In this document: one piece after another, positions 1 to 5,282 of the stretch
How the letters are laid out: each line of letters begins with the position of its first letter
How positions within the stretch are numbered: the stretch's first letter is position 1
Assembly (NCBI GenBank): GCA_036401755.1
Contig: DASWUD010000163.1
Span: forward strand, 1 to 14,545
DNA: 14,545 nt
Direction: 5' to 3'
From: DASWUD01 sp036401755
Lineage (GTDB): Bacteria > Pseudomonadota > Gammaproteobacteria > Thiohalomonadales > Thiohalomonadaceae
Program-made: the position numbers and the translations under genes
Notes under the pieces: model-generated
The model's database searches: none
The model's input: only the letters and a program-made list of their open reading frames with translations
What the model was told of the DNA's origin: nothing

Positions 1-371
1 CGGAACAGTCGATCGGCGATACCCCGCTCCAGCGCGCGCAACGCGTCGTGCGAAAGTGCAGTGTCGCCATGACCGGCGAGCCGGGCGTAGGCGAGAAAAT
101 CGGGCAGCCACTCGCGCAGCATGGCGAGCACGTCCGAGTGCTGATCCTGCTCTGCCTCCGCCTGCTGTACCGCCGAGAAGAGCGGTGCGAGCCACTGCTG
201 CACCTGGGCCACGGCGTCCGAATAGTCGGCGGGCCCCTGTGCGCGGCGGTGGGCCTCGCCGATGAGGGCGCGCAGCTTCTCGCTGGGGGTGGTGGCGCCG
301 GGGATGCGCATCCGCGCGAGGGTTTCCGCCTCATCCTGAGAGATGCGCACACTGATGGGAACCGACTTCAC
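1..371 (-). CDS. Small ribbon-helix-helix-like protein, 5' part (runs off window)
   Basis: Reading the minus strand from a GTG at 371-369 gives an uninterrupted frame of at least 123 codons to the window edge; the C-terminus is outside. The start is chosen because AGGAGG (380-385 on the plus strand, CCTCCT) lies 8 nt upstream and a good promoter sits further up. The N-terminus (MKSVPISVRISQDEAETL) has the strand-then-helix look of CopG/Arc-type ribbon-helix-helix DNA-binding proteins, followed by TPSEKLRALIGEAHRR. The rest is Ala/Gln/Glu-rich and probably helical. I do not recognise the family and assign no function beyond possible DNA binding. RHH proteins commonly repress their own promoter, and palindromes lie at this promoter, so autoregulation is a reasonable inference. 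The gene lies downstream of the RES-Xre pair on the same strand but has its own promoter, so it need not belong to that module. Confidence 0.6.
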   Translation of the reverse strand, partial: MKSVPISVRISQDEAETLARMRIPGATTPSEKLRALIGEAHRRAQGPADYSDAVAQVQQWLAPLFSAVQQAEAEQDQHSDVLAMLREWLPDFLAYARLAGHGDTALSHDALRALERGIADRLF

Positions 372-414
372 AGCTGCTTCCTCCTTTGTCTGCCGGACCT
401 CGCGGCCAGGTGTC

Positions 415-456
415 TACATATGTAAACGATTGTATGCAATCGCAGACAAAATGCAA
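415..456 (-). promoter_or_regulatory. Promoter and palindromes of the ribbon-helix-helix-like gene
   Basis: On the minus strand TTGCAT (451-456) and TACAAT (429-434) are separated by 16 bp, a good sigma70-type -35/-10 pair. Two symmetric sequences overlap it: GATTG-N4-CAATC (428-441), which covers the -10 box, and the perfect 10-bp palindrome TACATATGTA (415-424), which lies about where transcription would start. A protein bound at either would block the promoter, so these are candidate operators, possibly for the gene's own product. The promoter is read from sequence only. Confidence 0.5.
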
Positions 457-484
457 GCGTTCCCTCTCACGGAGAGTGGTGTCG

Positions 485-500
485 AGCCGCCCTGTCGGCT
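485..500. other. Short hairpin between toxin gene and downstream gene
   Basis: AGCCG (485-489) and CGGCT (496-500) form a perfect 5-bp stem with a 6-nt loop, 28 nt past the toxin stop codon on the minus strand. No T-run follows on that strand, so a Rho-independent terminator is not supported. It may be an RNA 3' end structure or chance. Confidence 0.2.
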
Positions 501-527
501 GAAATCGATGCGATGGGGGAGAAGGGG

Positions 528-1271
528 TCAGGCGGGTTGCGGAAACCGGCCATCCCGCTGGAAAACGGCCAGGGGAAAATCGAAGAAGGCTTTGGTGTGG
601 GCGGCGTGGAACCTGACGTGCCCGGCACTTAGCTCACACAGCCAAGGCTCCTGCGCCAGCGGGGCGGGGGCGGCGAGGGCCCTCGGCGAGAACAACGCAA
701 TGTTGATCCCTTGTTCAGGATCGCGCGCCGAGGTGAATTCAAATGCCTCGATGCCGTGCGCGCGCATCGTGGCACCCAGCGCCTGTGTGGCCCGGTAATC
801 GGCGGGGTGGGTGAGTTGAGCGGCATAGGCGCTGAATGGTTCATCCTGCAGGCGCAATCCCTGTGCGCTGCTATAGCGGGCTGTAAACAGGGTGTGCTGG
901 GTATCGAGCTTGTGACCGGGCGGGGTGGCCATGCCGTGCCAGAAGACGAAGCGGTAGTAGGCTGCTTCCGCCAGCACGGTGCGTGCCTGCTGCGAACCGT
1001 AGAACAGGCTGGGTTCGTGGCGTGTGCCGAAGCGCGAGCCGTGTCTGAGCGGCGGATAGCGAAACGGGGTGGCGAGCAGGTAGTGGAGGTGTTCAGTCCC
1101 CTTGCGTCGCGGTGGCTTGGTCGCCTCCAGCATCTCCTCCAGCAGCGCCTGGTGTTGCAGTGAGCTGACCAGCTGGTTGGTTGCGACCTGCTCCTGGCTC
1201 TCCACCAGTCGCAGCAGCGTGCCGGCCACGCTTTGCGGCGTTACCGTCTTGAGAAGAGTATCCCATGGCAC
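528..1271 (-). CDS. RES-domain toxin (NAD+-degrading), type II toxin-antitoxin
   Basis: This 247-residue protein carries a RES domain from about residue 60 to the end. RES toxins of the MbcT/ResT type inactivate cells by breaking down cytoplasmic NAD+. Visible family features are R80 (HGSRFGTRHEP), Y91 (SLFYGS) and E102 (VLAEAAYYR), spaced 11 and 11 residues, close to the Arg-Tyr-Glu spacing of characterised RES toxins, and S181 in the FTSARDPEQGINIALF block. About 60 residues precede the domain, so it is longer than the minimal RES toxins of roughly 150-190 residues. The start is a GTG (1271-1269) touching the antitoxin stop codon (TAG, 1274-1272), which implies translational coupling. No good separate Shine-Dalgarno was noted. 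All candidate active-site residues are present, so it is probably functional. The family call is firm; the biochemical activity is inferred from relatives. Confidence 0.88.
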   Translation of the reverse strand: MPWDTLLKTVTPQSVAGTLLRLVESQEQVATNQLVSSLQHQALLEEMLEATKPPRRKGTEHLHYLLATPFRYPPLRHGSRFGTRHEPSLFYGSQQARTVLAEAAYYRFVFWHGMATPPGHKLDTQHTLFTARYSSAQGLRLQDEPFSAYAAQLTHPADYRATQALGATMRAHGIEAFEFTSARDPEQGINIALFSPRALAAPAPLAQEPWLCELSAGHVRFHAAHTKAFFDFPLAVFQRDGRFPQPA

Positions 1272-1631
1272 CTAGAGTTTGCCCCGCATCGCGTCGAGGT
1301 ATTCGACTACGGCAAGCAACCCCTGCACGCTCTTTACCTGCTCGGCCGGGACTCCGCCAGTGTGGAGATTCTCGGTGTGCATCCAGTGGCGCATCTGCGC
1401 CGCATCGCCGCCTACCAGCACGAAGAGGGCGCGGTAGGCGCGGATGAAGAGCAGGGCCAGTTCGCCCGCCTTGCTGGCGGGGGCGAGGTTGCCCTTGCTG
1501 ATCGCGGTGCGCTCCTTGCCGACGATCTCGCCCAACTCCTTCTGGCTCATCCCCAGCTGTTTGCCGGCGTTGAGGAACGCCTCATTCAACACCGTGGCCT
1601 TGTCGGCATGGTGGGCATGGGCAAGATTCAT
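1272..1631 (-). CDS. Xre/MbcA-type antitoxin of the RES-Xre pair
   Basis: This 119-residue protein has a helix-turn-helix-like N-terminal half (about residues 12-50, with GMSQKELGEIVGKERTAIS as the recognisable core). A C-terminal half (about 60-119, RHWMHTENLHTGG then a closing helix) is typical of the Xre-MbcA-ParS toxin-binding (DUF2384) region. Such antitoxins bind their cognate RES toxin and repress the operon. The start ATG (1631-1629) has AGGAGA a few bases upstream on the minus strand. It is encoded directly before the toxin, the usual order for RES-Xre systems, with 0 bp between stop and next start. Perfect inverted repeats overlapping its promoter (1658-1695) are the likely sites for autoregulation. 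Identification rests on domain architecture plus the RES partner. Confidence 0.88.
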   Translation of the reverse strand: MNLAHAHHADKATVLNEAFLNAGKQLGMSQKELGEIVGKERTAISKGNLAPASKAGELALLFIRAYRALFVLVGGDAAQMRHWMHTENLHTGGVPAEQVKSVQGLLAVVEYLDAMRGKL

Positions 1632-1657
1632 GGCCGTCTCCTGGGAAAAAATGAGCT

Positions 1658-1695
1658 ATTGCCACAGTATAGTGGCAATTTGTGCATATTGCACA
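1658..1695 (-). promoter_or_regulatory. Promoter embedded in two inverted repeats (toxin-antitoxin operator)
   Basis: ATTGCCAC (1658-1665) and GTGGCAAT (1672-1679) are perfect 8-bp arms around a 6-bp centre. That centre reads TATACT on the minus strand, a near-consensus -10 box. A weak -35 (GTGCAA, 1689-1694) lies 17 bp upstream and falls inside a second perfect repeat, TGTGCA-TAT-TGCACA (1681-1695). Binding of a dimeric repressor to either repeat would cover a promoter element. The obvious candidate is the antitoxin/toxin complex; this is inference from position and symmetry. Confidence 0.6.
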
Positions 1696-1725
1696 TGCAT
1701 GATGGGAGAGTAGGGTGGTTGTGCC

Positions 1726-1796
1726 CCGACGGTAGTTTGTCGGTTTTATGCGGTGATGGGCCGGGGTTGGTCTATAGGTATATACGGCCGATCGGC
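1726..1796 (+). promoter_or_regulatory. Leader upstream of the glucan phosphorylase operon
   Basis: The gap between the divergent antitoxin and phosphorylase genes holds a small stem (CCGAC 1726-1730, GTCGG 1739-1743) followed by TTTT. It also has an AT-rich TATAGGTATATAC stretch (1773-1785) that could contain a -10 box, and a perfect 10-bp palindrome GCCGATCGGC (1787-1796) just before the coding region. No convincing -35 was found, so the operon promoter is only tentatively placed here. The palindrome could be an operator. Confidence 0.25.
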
Positions 1797-1812
1797 AATG
1801 AATGGAAAGACC

Positions 1813-3501
1813 ATGACCCGCGAATTCACCCAGTCCGAGCGCATCGCCTATTTCACCATGGAGATCGCGCTGCGTTCCGATATCCCCACCTACAGCGGCG
1901 GCCTAGGGGTGCTGGCCGGCGACACGGTGCGCTCGGCGGCCGACCTGGAGTTGCCGCTGGTGACGGTGAGCCTGGCGAGCCGCGAGGGCTATTTCCGCCA
2001 GAGCATCGACGAGGCGGGGCGCCAGCAGGAGGCGCCCGACCCGTGGGAGCCGGCGCAGTTCGCCAGGCCGTTGCAGGCGCGGGTGGTGGTGCCCATCGAG
2101 GGGCGCGATGTCTGGGTGGGGGGCTGGCTCTACGTGCTGGAGAGCTATCTGGGTGGCCGCCAGCCGGTGCTGCTGCTCGATACCGATCTGGCAGACAACG
2201 CCCCCGAGGATCGCCAGCTCACCCACTATCTCTACGGCGGTGATGAGACCTACCGCCTCAAGCAGGAGATGGTGTTGGGGATCGGCGGGGTGCGCCTGCT
2301 CCATGCCCTCGACTTTCGCATCCTCGAATACCACATGAACGAAGGGCATGCCGCGCTGCTGACGCTGGAGCTGCTCAACCTCTTTGCCTATCCAGAGAAG
2401 GATGTGCGGCCGGGCGAATCGCCCTACGACATTCCGCGTGTGCGCGAGCTGTGCAACTTCACTACCCACACCCCGGTGGAGGCGGGTCACGACAAGTTCC
2501 CCTACCCGCTGGTGGAGCGGGTGTTGGGGGATTTCATCGACCTGCCCACCCTGAAGCGGCTGGCCGGCGACGAAGAGCTCAACATGACGCGGCTGGCGCT
2601 CAACACCAGCGAGTACATCAACGGTGTGGCCAAGCGCCACGCCGAGACCTCCAACCACCTCTTCCCCGGCTACCACGTGCGCGCCATCACCAACGGCGTT
2701 CACCCCTCTGCCTGGACCCATGCAGCGCTCAGCCAGGTATACGACGCGCAGTTGCGTGGCTGGCGCCACGAGCCGGAGCTGCTGGTGCGCGCTGACTGCT
2801 GCATTGCCGACGAGGCCATCTGGCAGGCCCACCTCCAGGCCAAGCAGGCACTGATCGACAAGGTGCGCGAGCTGAGTGGTGTGGCGCTCGATGAGGGGCA
2901 CTTTACCATTGGTTTTGCCCGGCGGATGACCGCCTACAAGCGCCCCGAGCTGCTCTTCACCGATCTGCAGCGGCTGCGCGCCATCGCGAAGCAGCAGCCA
3001 TTGCAGATCGTGCTGGCCGGCAAGGCCCATCCGCGTGATGACGAAGGCAAGCGCGCCATCGCGGCGTTGCATGCCCACATTCGCGAGCTGGCCGGCGATA
3101 TCACTGCGGTCTTCCTGCCCAACTACGACATGGCGATCGCCGCCGCCATGGTGGCCGGCGTTGATGTGTGGCTCAACACCCCGCTCCCTCCCTGGGAAGC
3201 CTCCGGCACCAGCGGCATGAAGGCCGCATTAAACGGTGTGCCCAACCTGAGCGTGCTCGATGGCTGGTGGGCCGAAGGGTGCATCGAAGGAGTGACCGGC
3301 TGGGCAGTCGGCAACGGCGACCCGGGGGAGAACGATGCCACCTTCCTCTACGACAAGTTGGAAAAGGTGGTGCTGCCCCTTTACTACAACGCTCGTAGCG
3401 GCTGGCTCACGGTGATGAAGGGGGCCATCGCCAAGAACGCCTCCTTCTTCAACAGCCACCGCATGATGCGCCGTTACGCCAGCGATGCCTACGTGCGCTG
3501 A
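1813..3501 (+). CDS. glgP: Alpha-glucan (glycogen) phosphorylase, short form
   Basis: The product is a GT35-type phosphorylase that releases glucose-1-phosphate from storage glucan using phosphate. The start is taken at ATG 1813 because GGAAAG precedes it by 4 nt and the text begins MTREFTQSERIAYFTMEIAL, as in relatives; ATG 1798 and 1753 are in-frame alternatives. From 1813 it has 562 residues, the short alpha-glucan phosphorylase form rather than the roughly 800-residue GlgP. Visible family motifs are TYSGGLGVLAGD near the N-terminus, LYGGDETYRLKQEMVLGIGG, HMNEGHAALL, THTPVEAGHDKFP, FARRMTAYKRPEL, and the PLP-binding block EASGTSGMKAALNG with the Schiff-base lysine at about residue 470. It is complete with no frameshift seen. 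It is first in a plus-strand run with the YHS protein, acetate kinase and phosphoketolase, suggesting glucan breakdown feeds that pathway. Confidence 0.92.
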   Translation: MTREFTQSERIAYFTMEIALRSDIPTYSGGLGVLAGDTVRSAADLELPLVTVSLASREGYFRQSIDEAGRQQEAPDPWEPAQFARPLQARVVVPIEGRDVWVGGWLYVLESYLGGRQPVLLLDTDLADNAPEDRQLTHYLYGGDETYRLKQEMVLGIGGVRLLHALDFRILEYHMNEGHAALLTLELLNLFAYPEKDVRPGESPYDIPRVRELCNFTTHTPVEAGHDKFPYPLVERVLGDFIDLPTLKRLAGDEELNMTRLALNTSEYINGVAKRHAETSNHLFPGYHVRAITNGVHPSAWTHAALSQVYDAQLRGWRHEPELLVRADCCIADEAIWQAHLQAKQALIDKVRELSGVALDEGHFTIGFARRMTAYKRPELLFTDLQRLRAIAKQQPLQIVLAGKAHPRDDEGKRAIAALHAHIRELAGDITAVFLPNYDMAIAAAMVAGVDVWLNTPLPPWEASGTSGMKAALNGVPNLSVLDGWWAEGCIEGVTGWAVGNGDPGENDATFLYDKLEKVVLPLYYNARSGWLTVMKGAIAKNASFFNSHRMMRRYASDAYVR

Positions 3502-3567
3502 GGGCGTGGTGGGCTATCTTTCGACAGGGCAGAGCTGGCACGTCGAAGTTCTGAGGAAGCAACGCCG
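3502..3567. other. 66-bp spacer with inverted repeat before the YHS gene
   Basis: TTCGAC (3520-3525) and GTCGAA (3542-3547) are perfect 6-bp arms separated by 16 nt. There is no T-run, so termination between the two genes is not indicated. GAGGAAG close to 3560 provides the ribosome-binding site of the next gene. Confidence 0.25.
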
Positions 3568-4074
3568 ATGACCACTGACAGCGAGATGATGAAAGACCCG
3601 GTCTGCGACATGCAGGTGGCGCCGCAGCAAAACGCCATCACCTATCAGGGGATGCACTTCGCCTTCTGCTCATTACAGTGCAAGGAGCGCTTCCTGGCCA
3701 ACCCCCACCTCTATATCGGCAGCGCCGCCGAACAAGCGCCCAGGCAGCAAGGCCAGCAACTATTCAAACGACGCCACCTGCGCCTGGACAAACCGTTGAC
3801 GCCGTCTGCGGCACAACAGGTGGGTGAAGCGCTGCTCGCCATGATGGGGGTCCACGCGGTGGATGTGGCCGGGGAAGAGCTGACCATTACCTACGACCTG
3901 CTGCAGGTGAGCGCCGAGCAGATCGAAGGGACCTTGCAGGAGATCGGTGTCGAACTGGGCGGCGGCATGGGCGAGCAGTTGCGGCGTGCCTTCATCCACT
4001 ATCGGGAGGAGGCGGAGGTGGAGAACCTGGAGGTGCGCCCGGGTTTTCATGGCTATGGCGGACGACATCCCTGA
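3568..4074 (+). CDS. YHS-domain protein with C-terminal degenerate HMA-like domain
   Basis: This 168-residue protein has two parts. Residues 9-51 form a YHS domain: DPVCDMQVAP, then YQGMHFAFCSLQCKERFLANP, with C13, C34 and C38 as likely metal ligands. YHS domains are usually linked to copper or other soft metals and often sit at the N-terminus of metal ATPases. Residues about 65-130 follow the strand/helix pattern of a ferredoxin-like heavy-metal-associated (HMA) domain (GVHAVDVAGEELTITYD, then SAEQIEGTLQEIGVEL), but the CxxC loop is absent (LDKPLTPSAAQQV instead). The tail ends GFHGYGGRHP. There is no signal peptide or membrane segment, so it should be cytoplasmic. Its TGA shares a base with the ackA ATG (4074), arguing for translational coupling with acetate kinase and phosphoketolase. 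Its role there is unknown; a metal or redox accessory function is a guess. Confidence 0.8.
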   Translation: MTTDSEMMKDPVCDMQVAPQQNAITYQGMHFAFCSLQCKERFLANPHLYIGSAAEQAPRQQGQQLFKRRHLRLDKPLTPSAAQQVGEALLAMMGVHAVDVAGEELTITYDLLQVSAEQIEGTLQEIGVELGGGMGEQLRRAFIHYREEAEVENLEVRPGFHGYGGRHP

Positions 4075-5282
4075 TGCAGATCCTGGTCTTCAACAGCGGC
4101 AGCTCTTCGCTGAAGTTTCAGCTCTACACCGTTGAGGGCGACACCCAGGTCAGTGTGGCGCAGGGGGCGGTGCGCGGGCTGGGTGGTGAGGCGAGTGGTG
4201 AGTGGCGCTATGGCGGGCAGCTGCAACGCACCTCTCTCGCCCTTGGTGATCACACAGATGCGGCACATTACATTCTCGATCTGCTGGAGGAGCAGCTTGC
4301 GCCGGGGCACTCATTGCTGGCGGAGATCACGGCCGTTGGCCATCGTATCGTGCATGGCGGCGATACCTTCACCGACGCGGTGCTGCTCGACGAACAGACC
4401 TTTGCGCAACTTGAGGCGCTCAGCGTGCTGGCGCCATTGCACAATCCGCCGGCGCTGAGAGTGATCCATGTATGTCGGAGGCGGCTTGCGCACCGCCCGA
4501 TGGTGGCGGTGTTCGATACCACCTATTTTCAGGAGCTGCCGGACTATGTGCACTGTTATGCCTTGCCTGAGGCGTGGCGCCAGACACCCCATGCGATCCG
4601 CCGTTATGGTTTCCACGGTCTGGCGCACCGCTACATGGCGGAACGCTACTGCGCGCTTACGGGTGCCGACCCGGAAGCGGTGAATCTGATCACACTGCAA
4701 CTGGGGCAGGGCTGTTCCATCGCCGCACTGCGTGCCGGCTATCCACTGGAAACGAGCATGGGTTTCACACCGCTGGAGGGGCTGATCATGGCGACCCGGC
4801 CCGGCGATCTCGATGCGGGGGTGGTGCTCCATCTGCTGGAACAGGGTTACACGCGCGATGAGCTCAGTGAGGGACTGAATCATCGTGCCGGGCTGCTCGG
4901 TCTCTCCGGTGCCAGTGGCGACATGCAAACATTGTTGCAACTGGAGCGTGAGGGACACAGTGCAGCGGCGCTGGCAGTGCACGCCTTTGTGCATCGTGCC
5001 CGCAAATATCTCGGCGCCTATCTGGCGGTGCTCGGTGGCGCCGATGCGATCCTCTTCGGCGGCGGCATCGGTGAGCATGCGCCCGCGATTCGTGCCCGTA
5101 TCTGTGACGGTATGGAGTGGTGCGGCATCCGTCTCGATAGCGAACGCAATCGCCACGCCGTCGCTGTTGATGCGGTGATCTCCTCAATCACCTCGTCGAC
5201 CGCACTTCTCGTCATCCCTGTCGATGAAGAGACTCTCATTGCGCAGGAGACCCTGCGCTGCCTGACTACCGCCGCCGAATGA
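4074..5282 (+). CDS. ackA: Acetate kinase (phosphoketolase-linked variant)
   Basis: This 402-residue ASKHA-fold kinase is expected to convert acetyl phosphate plus ADP to acetate plus ATP in the cytoplasm. Positions align almost one-to-one with the well-studied Methanosarcina enzyme: N7 (FNSGSSSLKFQL), R91 (HRIVHGGD), D148 (VFDTTYF), H181 (RRYGFHGLAHRY), R242 (TRPGDLDAG) and E385 (PVDEETLIA). The block TSMGFTPLEGLIMATRPGDL is highly typical. Unusual points are LQLGQG where the classical enzymes read HLGNG, so the equivalents of H208 and N211 are both Gln (Q209, Q212), and FHGLAH in place of FHGTSH. The gene begins on the last base of the YHS stop codon and its own TGA lies within the ATGA that opens xfp, so the three form one translational unit. 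It probably uses acetyl phosphate made by the phosphoketolase next door. The substitutions may mark a subfamily. Confidence 0.92.
   Translation: MQILVFNSGSSSLKFQLYTVEGDTQVSVAQGAVRGLGGEASGEWRYGGQLQRTSLALGDHTDAAHYILDLLEEQLAPGHSLLAEITAVGHRIVHGGDTFTDAVLLDEQTFAQLEALSVLAPLHNPPALRVIHVCRRRLAHRPMVAVFDTTYFQELPDYVHCYALPEAWRQTPHAIRRYGFHGLAHRYMAERYCALTGADPEAVNLITLQLGQGCSIAALRAGYPLETSMGFTPLEGLIMATRPGDLDAGVVLHLLEQGYTRDELSEGLNHRAGLLGLSGASGDMQTLLQLEREGHSAAALAVHAFVHRARKYLGAYLAVLGGADAILFGGGIGEHAPAIRARICDGMEWCGIRLDSERNRHAVAVDAVISSITSSTALLVIPVDEETLIAQETLRCLTTAAE

Noticed and set aside
1903..3078. 391-residue minus-strand frame opposite glucan phosphorylase
   Set aside because: Antisense shadow; the plus strand encodes a complete, motif-rich enzyme.
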